This document shows, piece by piece, positions 8,625-18,419 of a DNA stretch of 33,300 nt. The stretch covers positions 1-33,300 of the forward strand of contig JAKURQ010000008.1 of the NCBI GenBank assembly GCA_022449785.1. The letters are read 5' to 3'. The notes under the pieces were generated by a model. The model was not told the DNA's origin, did no database searches, and saw nothing but the letters and a program-made list of their open reading frames with translations. Numbering within the stretch: position 1 is the stretch's first letter; every line of letters begins with the position of its first letter. The stretch is from Candidatus Poseidoniia archaeon (GTDB lineage Archaea > Thermoplasmatota > Poseidoniia > MGIII > CG-Epi1). The translations under genes and the position numbers were made by a program.

Positions 8625-10877
8625 ATGGATTTGGTAATTGTTGAATCTGGTGCAAAAGCCAAAACAATTCAAAAATATTTAGGTAAAAACATCCTTGTTA
8701 AGGCATCAAATGGCCACGTTCAGGATTTACCTACAAAAGGAAAAGACGGTAGTAAAGCGCTTTGGAGTCACAAAGAAACAAATTTACCAGACCCACCATG
8801 GAGTTGGACAGAGAGATCAGAGAATCATATTAACCGTATAATTTCAGATGGCCGTAAAAAGAAGGTAGACAGAGTTCTCATTGCTACAGATCCTGACAGA
8901 GAAGGAGAATTTATAGCATGGAGATTGAGCGAGCTATTATCTGAATTTGGCGATATTCAGAGAATTACATTTAATGAAATAACTGAAAGTGCAATAAAGG
9001 ATGCGTTGAAAGCAGCAGGCACAGTTGATATGAATCTTGTTGATGCAGCAAAAGTTCGAAGATTCATGGATAGATTAATTGGATACAGGGCTTCACGTTT
9101 CTCTAGATCCTGGAGTTTGAGTTCGATGGGGCGTGTACAGACTCCAACACTTGGTTTTGTCGTTAATCGTGAAAAAGAAATAGAAAATTTTGTTTCAACA
9201 CCTTATTGGGCAGTTCAGGCCTTTGCATCCGGAATAGATTTTAGAGTTAGATTTCATGAAAAAGATGACCCCCAAGTTTGGAAGGATGAAAAAGGGAAAA
9301 TTGATGTTCATCGTACAAATGATTCAAATTTAGCAAACAAGGCCTACGAATATCTAAATTTAGAATCACAAATAACTCCAGAAACCGTTTCTCTAAACAA
9401 TTACAAAAGGCGACCTAAACCACCTTTTACCACAGATACATTGCTTCAAGCATCTGGAAGCAAATATAGTTGGAGACCTAGCAATACAATGCGTATAGCA
9501 CAAGGCCTCTATGAAGCTGGACACATAACATATATGCGAACGGATTCAACACGCACTAGTAATTCTTCACGCCAAAAGGCAAAGGACTTCATTACTTCTA
9601 AATGGGGCTCCAACTTCGTAGGGAAAGGAGCTTTTGGAGGTAAACCAAAATCTGGAGTTCAAGATGCACATGAAGCTATAAGGCCAACTAATCCTCTATC
9701 TGAGTTGCCAAATGGCCTTGATGAGTCACAGAAAAAATTGTATCGTCTTATTTGGGCCAGATTCATAGCCAGTCAAATGTGTGATTCAGAATGGACTAGT
9801 ATGAAAATCCAAGCAAAAATTGAAACTTTTGATAAATTTTTAGATGGAGATACAAAATGGCGTATTAGTCCTGGTTGGGAATCTGCTTTTGAAAAAATTG
9901 ATAAAACACCAGCTCTTGCTCCACCCCAACCCGAGATTATTGAGGGTAAGAAGGTACCCTTGGATAAAAAAGGCGATAATCCAAAATTAATTGAAGATAA
10001 AACTAAACCTCCTGCACGTTATACACAACATGGACTTGTAGCATTAATGAAGTCAGAAGGAATAGGACGCCCTTCAACTTATGCTGCAACAATCAAAAAA
10101 TTATTAGATCGCAAATATTGTAGTGACAATAAAGGCCGTCTTAAACCCACAGAACAAGGTACATTGTTATGCGATGAGGTAGTTCCGTTTTATAATTCAG
10201 ATAAAATTAACTTATTTTCTTCATCGTTTACTGCAGAAATGGAGTCTGATTTAGATCAAATCGAAACAGGCCAGCAACAAGGTTCATTGGTTTGGGATGG
10301 TTTTGTTACTTCTTTCAAACAGCTTCATGAGTCAGCTATATTGAAAAAGAAGGAAAAACCAACTAAGCGACAATTAGATTATTATGAACGTCTAGCAGCT
10401 TTAGTTTCAGACGAGGAATTAGGAAAAATCATAGGAGATGAAGAACCTTCAGAAATGAATGGTGAAAGAATAGGTGAAGTAATAGATCAACTTCGAAAAT
10501 CTACCGAAGGTGTTGCAATTCCAGCCTCTGCAAAACAAATATCCTATGCTCAGAGCCTAGCTAAATCATTGGAAATGGATGAAGCTACAGCATGTGGATT
10601 GGTTGGTTTGTCTAGTTTTAGTGAATTGACTGGTGGCAAGTCAGGAACTGCTAGTGATCTAATAGGCCAATTACGCGATAAGACAGATAGCACTCCAAAA
10701 CCACCAAGTCCCAAACAATTAAATTTCATCAAAAATTTGGCTAAGAAAGCAGATATTGAAGAAGAAGCAGCTTGTAAATTAGTTGGCTTAGCTTCCTATT
10801 CAGAATTATCTGGTGGCCGTCAGGGAACTGCTAGTAAATTGATAGAATCACTACGTAAAAATTCAAGTAAAAAGTGA
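8625..10877 (+). CDS. topA: Type IA DNA topoisomerase I with a C-terminal tandem repeat
   Basis: MDLVIVESGAKAKTIQKYLG (Toprim), ATDPDREGEFIAW, SSMGRVQTPTLGFVVNRE, active-site YMRTDSTRTS, EGIGRPSTYAATI. TATA-like AGATATTTATTC about 25 nt upstream of ATG. Confidence 0.96.
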   Translation: MDLVIVESGAKAKTIQKYLGKNILVKASNGHVQDLPTKGKDGSKALWSHKETNLPDPPWSWTERSENHINRIISDGRKKKVDRVLIATDPDREGEFIAWRLSELLSEFGDIQRITFNEITESAIKDALKAAGTVDMNLVDAAKVRRFMDRLIGYRASRFSRSWSLSSMGRVQTPTLGFVVNREKEIENFVSTPYWAVQAFASGIDFRVRFHEKDDPQVWKDEKGKIDVHRTNDSNLANKAYEYLNLESQITPETVSLNNYKRRPKPPFTTDTLLQASGSKYSWRPSNTMRIAQGLYEAGHITYMRTDSTRTSNSSRQKAKDFITSKWGSNFVGKGAFGGKPKSGVQDAHEAIRPTNPLSELPNGLDESQKKLYRLIWARFIASQMCDSEWTSMKIQAKIETFDKFLDGDTKWRISPGWESAFEKIDKTPALAPPQPEIIEGKKVPLDKKGDNPKLIEDKTKPPARYTQHGLVALMKSEGIGRPSTYAATIKKLLDRKYCSDNKGRLKPTEQGTLLCDEVVPFYNSDKINLFSSSFTAEMESDLDQIETGQQQGSLVWDGFVTSFKQLHESAILKKKEKPTKRQLDYYERLAALVSDEELGKIIGDEEPSEMNGERIGEVIDQLRKSTEGVAIPASAKQISYAQSLAKSLEMDEATACGLVGLSSFSELTGGKSGTASDLIGQLRDKTDSTPKPPSPKQLNFIKNLAKKADIEEEAACKLVGLASYSELSGGRQGTASKLIESLRKNSSKK
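10521..10874 (+). repeat. Two tandem ~60-aa repeats (period 180 nt) encoding the TopA C-terminus
   Basis: PASAKQISYAQSLAKSLEMDEATACGLVGLSSFSELTGGKSGTASDLIGQLRDKTDSTPK / PPSPKQLNFIKNLAKKADIEEEAACKLVGLASYSELSGGRQGTASKLIESLRKNSSKK. Confidence 0.95.
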
Positions 10878-10953
10878 ATATTTAAATTTTGTAAAAAATA
10901 GAGATAGGTATGCTTTTGTACTTTTATCGTAAGGGGTAGATAGGGTCCTAAAA

Positions 10954-12561
10954 ATGGAAACAGTTACACACAAGTTTTTGAAAGGCGACGCGTTAGAGGA
11001 TAGACAGTATCAGTCTAACATATCAAAAGCTTGTTTAGAGCAGTCAACATTAGTTATTTTACCAACTGGAATGGGGAAAACAGTAATTGCGCTTCGAGTT
11101 ATTTTGGAAAGACTCGAATATGGCCAAATTTTACTGATGGCACCAACAAAGCCCTTAGCAGAACAACATGCTGAATTCCTCAAGAAATTTTTGGATGCAG
11201 AAGTTGTATTATTCACAGGAGCAATATCTCCTAGCACTCGCAAACCACTTTGGTCATCTTCTAAAGTTATCGTTTCTACTCCACAAGTAGTCTCTAAAGA
11301 CATTGAGAGTAATCGAGTAAGTCTAGAAGATTTTTCTTTAGTGATATTTGATGAAGCCCATCGAGCAGTTGGAAATTATGCATACGTTTCCATAGGAAAA
11401 CATTATCATTCAGTTGCCAAGAATCACTTATCAATTGGGATGACTGCCTCTCCAGGAAGTTCTAAATCAGAAATTATACGCCTTTGCCATGACTTGGGAA
11501 TTTCAGCAGTAGAAAATAGAGACGATAGCGATCCCGATGTAGTAGAATATATTCAACCAATAAAAACAAGATGGGTAACTGTAGGAATGCCCGATTCCGT
11601 TAAACATGTTGCAAATCAATTGAGGAGTTTGCAGGATTATCTATGTGGTAAATTGTACAAACAAGGTTTTCTTGAGAGACCACGAAAGATTTCTACTACT
11701 ATGTTGTTAAAAGCAGGTAAAAATCTACAAGCCAAATATATGCAGACTAAGCCAAACACACCTCCTCAAATTTTTAATCTTATGACAACACAGGCAATGG
11801 CTATGAAAATAGCACATGCAATATTAACTATAGAAACACAAGGCATAACACAATTTCTAGATTATTCTTCACGAATTAATCATGAAGCACAAACAAAGAA
11901 AAAAGGCAGTAGGGCTAATAAGTGGCTCTCTTCTAATCCTGATTGGAAAATCGCTGTAGAAATTGCGAAAGCAAACAAAACAGATAATCCAAAGCTTGAG
12001 CGCCTAGTCGAATTGATTGATTTACAGATTCAAACAGGGTCAACTCGCTTCATAGTATTCTCGGAAATTAGGCATACAGCCTCTATCATAGTTGAAAAAT
12101 TGTCTAGTATAGAAAAAGCCAAACCAGTTCGTTTTGTGGGGCAGGGCTCGCGTGAAGGAGATAAAGGTATGACACAAAAACAACAAAAAGATATTTTGAA
12201 TCGTTTCAGAAATGATGAATATAATATTCTGGTTGCCACATCAGTTGGTGAAGAAGGGTTAGATATTCCTTCAACAGATGTTGTAATATTTTACGAACCT
12301 GTTTCATCAGCTATAAGATTAATCCAACGAAGAGGCCGTACAGGAAGAAATAGGCCGGGCGAAGTTTTCATTTTTGTTACTAAAGAAAGTAGGGATGAAG
12401 CTGCACTTTGGAGTAGTCGCGGTAAAGAAGAAAAAATGCATAGTCTTTTTTCGGCAGGAAGAATTGAGATAGATTTACCCACGCCTGAAGAATTATCAAC
12501 TCTTGAAAAACCTGTTAAGTCTAACATAGACTCAGTTCAAACTAGATTTGAAACAGATTAG
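10954..12561 (+). CDS. Hef/FANCM-like superfamily 2 helicase without a fused nuclease domain
   Basis: LPTGMGKTVIALRV (Walker A), LVIFDEAHRAVGNYAYV (DEAH), GMTASPGSS, EEGLDIPSTDVVIFYEPVSSAIRLIQRRGRTGR (motifs V/VI). The ORF stops at 535 aa with no ERCC4 nuclease segment. Confidence 0.9.
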   Translation: METVTHKFLKGDALEDRQYQSNISKACLEQSTLVILPTGMGKTVIALRVILERLEYGQILLMAPTKPLAEQHAEFLKKFLDAEVVLFTGAISPSTRKPLWSSSKVIVSTPQVVSKDIESNRVSLEDFSLVIFDEAHRAVGNYAYVSIGKHYHSVAKNHLSIGMTASPGSSKSEIIRLCHDLGISAVENRDDSDPDVVEYIQPIKTRWVTVGMPDSVKHVANQLRSLQDYLCGKLYKQGFLERPRKISTTMLLKAGKNLQAKYMQTKPNTPPQIFNLMTTQAMAMKIAHAILTIETQGITQFLDYSSRINHEAQTKKKGSRANKWLSSNPDWKIAVEIAKANKTDNPKLERLVELIDLQIQTGSTRFIVFSEIRHTASIIVEKLSSIEKAKPVRFVGQGSREGDKGMTQKQQKDILNRFRNDEYNILVATSVGEEGLDIPSTDVVIFYEPVSSAIRLIQRRGRTGRNRPGEVFIFVTKESRDEAALWSSRGKEEKMHSLFSAGRIEIDLPTPEELSTLEKPVKSNIDSVQTRFETD

Positions 12562-12597
12562 AACTAATATTATACAGACCTCTGTTAATGGTGATTT

Positions 12598-13266
12598 ATG
12601 CGTAGAAATCCAACGATTCCGTTAAAAGAAGAGGTTAAGTACGGACACGGTTTTTTCAGAGGTGAAAAATGTCCTCTGAGTGGTGAAGATGGAGTTTTAG
12701 TAATGTCCCCAAGACATTTAGATCAATTTGGAAGGATTATGGCTGGAGTATTACGCCACTTCCCAGATCGTTTTGATCTTGAGATGGATAAACAAGGATG
12801 GGTTGAAGCTTCAGAGTTTGTAGAAGCAATCAAGTCCCAAAGGCGTCACTTTCATTATCTAGAAACACGCCATTTGCAAGCAGTTGTTGAAACAGATCCA
12901 AAAGGGCGCTATCAACTTGAAAGTGGCAGACTAAGAGCAACATATGCTCATACTTTAGATTTGGAACTAGATCTCCCGACCGATAAAAACCCAGAGCATC
13001 TTTACTTTGCTTGTTCTAAAGAAGATGCAGATGAATATCTTGAGCATGGCTTGTATCCAGGCGACAGAAATATGGTACATCTTTCTAGCACACGATTAAA
13101 TGCCCTAGAAGCAGGCCGTCATATAATTGGAAAACCAATAGTTCTTCTAGTTGATGTTAAGGCTGCTGAAGAAAGTGGTAATGAGATTATGAAAGCAGGC
13201 ACTACAGTCTATCTTTCGAAGGAAATCTCAGGTGATTTTCTAAAGAAACTTCCAGACAGTACCTAA
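12598..13266 (+). CDS. kptA: RNA 2'-phosphotransferase Tpt1/KptA
   Basis: LRHFPDRFDLEMDKQGWVEASEFVEAI...ETRHLQAVVETDPKGRYQLESGRLRATYAHT...PEHLYFACSKEDADEYLEHGLYPGDRNMVHLSS matches the Tpt1/KptA pattern. Confidence 0.9.
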   Translation: MRRNPTIPLKEEVKYGHGFFRGEKCPLSGEDGVLVMSPRHLDQFGRIMAGVLRHFPDRFDLEMDKQGWVEASEFVEAIKSQRRHFHYLETRHLQAVVETDPKGRYQLESGRLRATYAHTLDLELDLPTDKNPEHLYFACSKEDADEYLEHGLYPGDRNMVHLSSTRLNALEAGRHIIGKPIVLLVDVKAAEESGNEIMKAGTTVYLSKEISGDFLKKLPDST

Positions 13267-13290
13267 GTTTCATTTATTGATCATATTAAT

Positions 13291-14826
13291 ATGGAAAGAA
13301 GGCAAGTATCTCGAGTTCTAATTAGTGTAAGTGACAAAAGTAAACTTACAGATTTTGCGACAGAACTTGATAGTTTAGGGGTTGAAATAGTTTCTACAGG
13401 TGGTACCTCAAAAGCAATCAAAGAAAATGGAGTAAATGTAATTCCTGTCGAAGAGGTAACAAATTTTCCAGAAATGATGGGAGGCCGTGTAAAGACTTTA
13501 CATCCTTTAATTTTTGGAGGTATATTAGCACGCGATTCAGATTCAGAGGATATTGAAAAACATAAAATAAATATTTTTGACATGGTAGTTTGCAATTTGT
13601 ATCCCTTTAAGGAAGCTGTTTCTAAAGGAGTAAATTTAGCTTCATTAATTGAGGAGATAGATATTGGAGGTCCTAGTTTGCTTCGTGCCTCTGCTAAAAA
13701 CCATAGTCGTGTTGCAGTTGTTTCAGATCCGGAAGATTATGCCTGGATTATTGATGAGCTTAAGTCAGGAGGTCTAACTGTAGAACAGAGACAAGACTTG
13801 GCCTTGAAGGCATATAGACATACTGCAGAATATGACACCACTATTCAAAGAGAACTAGGCCTAAGATTTGGTGAGGAAGGCCTCCCTTCGTCTTTACAAA
13901 TTTCAGGTATTGGAAGCCCCCCTCTAAGATATGGTGAAAACCCGCACCAAGCAGCTATATTCTATTCAGACATTTTTTCATCAGCTCCATCAGTTTCTGA
14001 TGCAGTTCAAATACAAGGTAAACAATTGAGTTATAACAATCTCCTAGATTTTGATTCCGCATTATCTATTGTCACAGAGTTTGATGAGTTAACTGCTGTT
14101 GTTGTAAAACATAACAATCCTTGTGGAGCAGCAAGTGCAAACAATCTTGAAGAAGCATACGATTTAGCAATTAATACAGATCCTCAAAGTTCATTTGGAG
14201 GCATTATATCATTTAATGGAGAGGTGAGTGAAGCTTTAGCTAAAAAGATAGTTTCGTCATTTAAAGAAGGCGTCATTGCTCCATCTTTTACCAAAGGAGC
14301 TTTGGAAATCTTATCAACAAAAGATAATCTTAGAGTATTGGAAACAGGTAGTCTTGATAATTATCAGCGTAACCCCACTTTGCGTTCATTGGACAAGGGA
14401 TGGCTTCTCCAGGAAAGTGATGAAGCAATGATCAATATCGCCGATTGTAAAGTCGTGACTCAAAGAAAGCCCTCAAGTAATGAATTAGAAAGTCTTTATT
14501 TTGCTTGGAAGATAGTTAAGCATGTAAAAAGTAACGCTATAGTTTTTGCTAGAAGTAAGAATACAGTAGGCATAGGCGCGGGCCAAATGTCGCGTATAGA
14601 TTCCGTTAAGATTGCAGAATTCAAATCTATACCTGACGCAAAAGGTTGTGTTATGGCTTCAGATGCATTTTTTCCTTTTAGAGATGGTATAGATGAAGCG
14701 GTTAAGGCAGGAATCACTGCAGTTATACAACCAGGCGGGTCGATGCGTGATCAAGAAGTTATTGATGCTGCAAATGAGCAAAATATTGCCATGGTTTTTA
14801 CAGGAATGAGGCATTTTAAGCATTAA
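13291..14826 (+). CDS. purH: Bifunctional AICAR formyltransferase/IMP cyclohydrolase
   Basis: RVLISVSDKSKLTDFATELDSLGVEIVSTGGT, GGRVKTLHPLIFGGIL, LRYGENPHQAAIFY, VKHNNPCGAA, GIGAGQMSRIDSV, VIQPGGSMRDQEVIDAANE. Confidence 0.97.
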   Translation: MERRQVSRVLISVSDKSKLTDFATELDSLGVEIVSTGGTSKAIKENGVNVIPVEEVTNFPEMMGGRVKTLHPLIFGGILARDSDSEDIEKHKINIFDMVVCNLYPFKEAVSKGVNLASLIEEIDIGGPSLLRASAKNHSRVAVVSDPEDYAWIIDELKSGGLTVEQRQDLALKAYRHTAEYDTTIQRELGLRFGEEGLPSSLQISGIGSPPLRYGENPHQAAIFYSDIFSSAPSVSDAVQIQGKQLSYNNLLDFDSALSIVTEFDELTAVVVKHNNPCGAASANNLEEAYDLAINTDPQSSFGGIISFNGEVSEALAKKIVSSFKEGVIAPSFTKGALEILSTKDNLRVLETGSLDNYQRNPTLRSLDKGWLLQESDEAMINIADCKVVTQRKPSSNELESLYFAWKIVKHVKSNAIVFARSKNTVGIGAGQMSRIDSVKIAEFKSIPDAKGCVMASDAFFPFRDGIDEAVKAGITAVIQPGGSMRDQEVIDAANEQNIAMVFTGMRHFKH

Positions 14827-15417
14827 ATGGAAGAATTCTGGATTTTTTGTGAAATTTGTGATGAAGAATGTCCTCATGAAGTTCTTAAGAGTCGAACATC
14901 ATCTAAACGTGGATTTAGTTTTCAAGGCGTTGTGAAGTGTTTAGAATGTGAGACAATAGGCTCTACAGAAATCAAAGAAGAGCCTCCTATAGAATTGCGA
15001 TTACGTATATCTGATGATAATCAAACAAAGAAAGACACTTTACGTATAGACAAGGGCGTAGCTATCAAGGTAGGAGATACTCGCCCTCATCCAGATGGTT
15101 TAATTTTAGTCACAGGTCTTGAGATAGGAAACAAACGCCCTAATCAAGCATATTCACAAGACAATCCTGTAGTCTGGGCGAAGAAAGCAACTCATGCCAA
15201 AATCCGCTTTGCAATACATGAAGGTGAATCTACAATATCAGTTAAACAAGAATTTTTGTCCAGTGAAGAATTTAAAGTAGGAATGAAAATTCGAATTGAG
15301 GGTAGAATAGCAAGGATTAAAGCAATAAATCTGTTTGGTGGCAAATTGGTAAAAACCGCCTATGCTATAGAGATATCTCGTATAACGTGTGTCTATGAAG
15401 AAAATAAACGAAGATGA
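14827..15417 (+). CDS. HVO_0476-like zinc-finger protein
   Basis: N-terminal FCEICDEECPHEVLKSR...VKCLECETIG zinc-ribbon followed by a conserved-looking beta-rich domain (LRISDDNQTKKDTLRIDKGVAIKVGD); ATG immediately follows the purH stop. Confidence 0.7.
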   Translation: MEEFWIFCEICDEECPHEVLKSRTSSKRGFSFQGVVKCLECETIGSTEIKEEPPIELRLRISDDNQTKKDTLRIDKGVAIKVGDTRPHPDGLILVTGLEIGNKRPNQAYSQDNPVVWAKKATHAKIRFAIHEGESTISVKQEFLSSEEFKVGMKIRIEGRIARIKAINLFGGKLVKTAYAIEISRITCVYEENKRR

Positions 15418-16723
15418 AAAATCTAAGGTGCCTGATGACGAAGTTTCTGATAAATCTACAGACACTGTAGAAATTATAGAAGCAGATTCCGGTGACTCAG
15501 ACATTGGTATTGATTCAGATGGGGAAGACAGCAAGATTGTAGATTTTGTTCAGGTTGATGAGTCAATTCCTAAATTTGTTTCTCAAATAGATATTTTACG
15601 TATATTATCATCTAAGGAAACATTTTCACATATTTTGGTATTATTGGGTGTGTTGGTAGTCTTTGCTTTCTTGAGTTTTACAAAATCAGACATATCTGAA
15701 AAATTAATAATTTCTTTAGGTTATGGGTTTTCGTTTGGTTACTTTTTGACTGCTAATCTAAGCAGATTCAAAAGTCTTAATGAGATGTTAAGAAAAGTTG
15801 ATTCCTCTAGTGTTTTTTTACCTGCGATTATATCTGGCATATTTTCTACTTTAATTTGGTTTGGTATACACAAAGAGTCTTATGGTGCAGATCTTCATTT
15901 TTTCCTTAGTTTCGGGTTACTCGTTATATTTGTTATATGGCAATTTGCCCAAGCATGGTGGATGCGTATACCATTCAAAGAATTTTCACTCAGAAAAATG
16001 GATAAATATCAGGATGAGGGAGAAACTAAGTTAGGCATTATTTCAAATTTAGCTTCACCCATTGTATGGGCTCTTTTCGGTTTTTTAATCTTCAATTTTA
16101 TATCGAATAAAGTCACTAAATTCTCTCAAAATTTTGATGACTTATTTATTTTTTCCTGGTTTTTGATGATGCTAATTTTCGGAGGTATCACTTTTTTTCT
16201 TTTGAAACAAATGCATAGAGAGTTTTGGTACAATCCAAAGGTTGCAAGTTTCTCAGCATATTTCTCTATAGGTTATTGGGGATTCTTATCCTATCATGCA
16301 GGTGTTTTACTATATTCAATGCATAATGATCCTAGTTTCACATACGATCTAGTATTTATGATAATCACAATTTTCTTAGTAATTTATTCATTATCTTTTC
16401 AAGCACTTAGAACGGAGGCTAGGCGAGCCCATCTTAAATCGACAAATCATTACATGGGCAAAGCAGGTAATTTTATCACAAAAGAAAATGTAATATTTTA
16501 TGCTATTTCATTCACACTAGCCTATGGCGCTAGTAATTTTTTCTTGGCAAATAGCGATACTTCAGCAATTGGTGGAATTCGAAGTGTGTCTCAAATTTCT
16601 CATATGATTGTTTTAGTTAGCGGAATATTAGTTATATTGATTGTTAATTATAATTTGTTAACTGGCCGGGGTTTAATTCAAGAAGGATTTGTTGAGTCTA
16701 TGCGCAACCCAAAGGATAATTAG
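15389..16723 (+). CDS. Uncharacterised polytopic membrane protein with acidic N-terminal tail
   Basis: Long ORF; ~65-aa Asp/Glu/Ser-rich N-terminus then multiple hydrophobic segments. Start may be ATG at 15395; overlaps the preceding gene. Confidence 0.75.
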   Translation: MSMKKINEDEKSKVPDDEVSDKSTDTVEIIEADSGDSDIGIDSDGEDSKIVDFVQVDESIPKFVSQIDILRILSSKETFSHILVLLGVLVVFAFLSFTKSDISEKLIISLGYGFSFGYFLTANLSRFKSLNEMLRKVDSSSVFLPAIISGIFSTLIWFGIHKESYGADLHFFLSFGLLVIFVIWQFAQAWWMRIPFKEFSLRKMDKYQDEGETKLGIISNLASPIVWALFGFLIFNFISNKVTKFSQNFDDLFIFSWFLMMLIFGGITFFLLKQMHREFWYNPKVASFSAYFSIGYWGFLSYHAGVLLYSMHNDPSFTYDLVFMIITIFLVIYSLSFQALRTEARRAHLKSTNHYMGKAGNFITKENVIFYAISFTLAYGASNFFLANSDTSAIGGIRSVSQISHMIVLVSGILVILIVNYNLLTGRGLIQEGFVESMRNPKDN

Positions 16724-16743
16724 TCGTTTATTTTAGAGGCATT

Positions 16744-16971
16744 ATGAATTGGTTAAAGTTAATCACTTTTGGAGCAAGCAAAGATCCTGAACTTGCACCT
16801 CATTCATATCTAATATATTTACTTCTATGGACCTTTTTTGTTGGTTTCTTTGTGTTATTTATTTTCCCAGCAATTGGAAATACACTAGGTTTCTTCATAA
16901 TTGCTGTAATGATTCTTCTTTTTGTTGGGGCAGTCTGGTATTTTCACATTAGTGAGACTTTTGCAGACTAA
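16744..16971 (+). CDS. Small hypothetical membrane protein (about two TM segments)
   Basis: 75 aa with two hydrophobic stretches (LIYLLLWTFFVGFFVLFIFPAIG, LGFFIIAVMILLFVGAVWYF); same strand 20 nt after the larger membrane protein. Confidence 0.65.
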   Translation: MNWLKLITFGASKDPELAPHSYLIYLLLWTFFVGFFVLFIFPAIGNTLGFFIIAVMILLFVGAVWYFHISETFAD

Positions 16972-16972
16972 T

Positions 16973-17398
16973 TCAAAATTCGTATTCTTCTCTATTTCCG
17001 AATCCTTTTGAGTTATCTATAATTCTAACCCATTTAATTTTTAATTCATACAATTTCACTTTTTCTAATGCCTTTGATAAAGTTGAATCAGATTTTATGT
17101 AATCATATCTTTCAAAATAGTCCTTCCAGTATTTTTCATTAGCTATAGTTATTTTCCCTTTAATTTGGAGGCCTTTTATGGCAGTCCATTTTAGTCCATC
17201 TTGCTGTATTGTTGCTGCGCATGAGTTGTTGCCATTAGAGTTTACAATATGTTCTGATTTTTCACTACTTACAAATATTAATGATTTACATTTCTTTATT
17301 GGTGCATAGAATACGGCGGCAGCAGAAGCTCCGCCATTTCCAACAGTAGCGAGAGTCATTGTGTTGTGCCTTTCAATGAACTTTTGAGCTGACTTCAT
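16973..17398 (-). CDS. Pyridoxamine 5'-phosphate oxidase-family (FMN-binding split barrel) protein
   Basis: FIERHNTMTLATVGNGGASAAAVFYAPIKKCKSLIFVSSEKSEHIVNSNGNNSCAATIQQDGLKWTAIKGLQIKGKI is typical of the PPOX family. Confidence 0.8.
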   Translation of the reverse strand: MKSAQKFIERHNTMTLATVGNGGASAAAVFYAPIKKCKSLIFVSSEKSEHIVNSNGNNSCAATIQQDGLKWTAIKGLQIKGKITIANEKYWKDYFERYDYIKSDSTLSKALEKVKLYELKIKWVRIIDNSKGFGNREEYEF

Positions 17399-17470
17399 CA
17401 GATATTTGGATTAGGCTTAAGTTTATAATATAGTCCGTGTGGCGCGTCACCCCGCAGAGGTTTTATCCAC

Positions 17471-17923
17471 GTGACAACACACTACGACGTACCGGGTGAG
17501 CACTTGGTTGGCGCACTTGCCAACACACTCAAGAGCGATGAGGCTATTTCTCCTCCTGAATGGTCGAGTTTTGTAAAGACTGCAGTACACAAAGAAAAAT
17601 CTCCTTCACAACCAGATTGGTGGTATTTTAGAACAGCTTCAGTTCTTAGGAAGATTGGTGTTAATGGACCTATTGGAACAGAGCGCTTAGCTAGACACTA
17701 TTCTGGTGCAAGAGACAGAGGAGCTAAACCAAATAGAAGTGAAGGCGGTAGCCGTAAAGTTCTCAGATTAATAATGCAACAACTTGAAGTTGCAGGTTTG
17801 ATTGAAAAAGCAAAGCAAGGTGGACGAGGTTTAACACCTAAAGGTCAATCTATGCTTGACAATACAGCTTTTGATGTCAAGAAAAAATTAGAAAAGGAGA
17901 TTGCTTCACTTAGCAAATATTAA
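17471..17923 (+). CDS. rps19e: 30S ribosomal protein S19e
   Basis: GTG start; [81 protein letters not shown]-like AGAGG about 10 nt upstream. Confidence 0.96.
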   Translation: MTTHYDVPGEHLVGALANTLKSDEAISPPEWSSFVKTAVHKEKSPSQPDWWYFRTASVLRKIGVNGPIGTERLARHYSGARDRGAKPNRSEGGSRKVLRLIMQQLEVAGLIEKAKQGGRGLTPKGQSMLDNTAFDVKKKLEKEIASLSKY

Positions 17924-17925
17924 TC

Positions 17926-18081
17926 ATGTCAAGTAGAAAAGTATATGGCAAGAAATTACGTTTGAACAAGTTAGTTAAACGTAATCGCCGAGTTCCAGCT
18001 TGGGTAATTCAGAGAACCAATAGGAACTTTACTACACACCCTAAGCGTCATTTTTGGCGTAGAGGAAAACTCCATAGGTGA
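17926..18081 (+). CDS. rpl39e: 50S ribosomal protein L39e (missed by the ORF track because of size)
   Basis: Manual translation: [51 protein letters not shown] (51 aa), characteristic RRVPAWVI...RRHWRR pattern of L39e. Confidence 0.96.
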   Translation: MSSRKVYGKKLRLNKLVKRNRRVPAWVIQRTNRNFTTHPKRHFWRRGKLHR

Positions 18082-18087
18082 TAAAAT

Positions 18088-18414
18088 ATGGCAGACGATG
18101 AACTAATGCAGGAGAGATTATACACAATTCCATTACGTAAACTTCACAAGGTTTCACGTTCACGAAGGGCCCCTGTTGCTATGCGTATGGTTGAGGATTT
18201 TATCACTAGACATATGAAACCTGAAAGGGATGGAGAAGTTCTTCGCACTTCAGCAGATGCCAGAAGGGGCAGTGGCGAAGACAAGCAATTGTTTATCGAT
18301 CCGCCAGTTAATCAATTTATTTGGTCAAGAGGGATTGAAAAACCACCATCAAAGGTCAGAGTCCGTGCCTTAAAGTTTGAAGACGGAAGTGTAATAGTAC
18401 ACCTTGCTGAATAA
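18088..18414 (+). CDS. rpl31e: 50S ribosomal protein L31e
   Basis: ERLYTIPLRKLHKVSRSRRAPVAMRMVEDFITRHMK...FIDPPVNQFIWSRGIEKPPSKVRVRALKFEDGSVIVHLAE. Confidence 0.95.
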   Translation: MADDELMQERLYTIPLRKLHKVSRSRRAPVAMRMVEDFITRHMKPERDGEVLRTSADARRGSGEDKQLFIDPPVNQFIWSRGIEKPPSKVRVRALKFEDGSVIVHLAE

Positions 18415-18419
18415 CTTTC

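Noticed and set aside
17439-17450. Imperfect palindrome GTGGCGCGTCAC upstream of rps19e
   Set aside because: Two mismatches in 12 bp and likely within the transcribed leader; too weak to call an operator.
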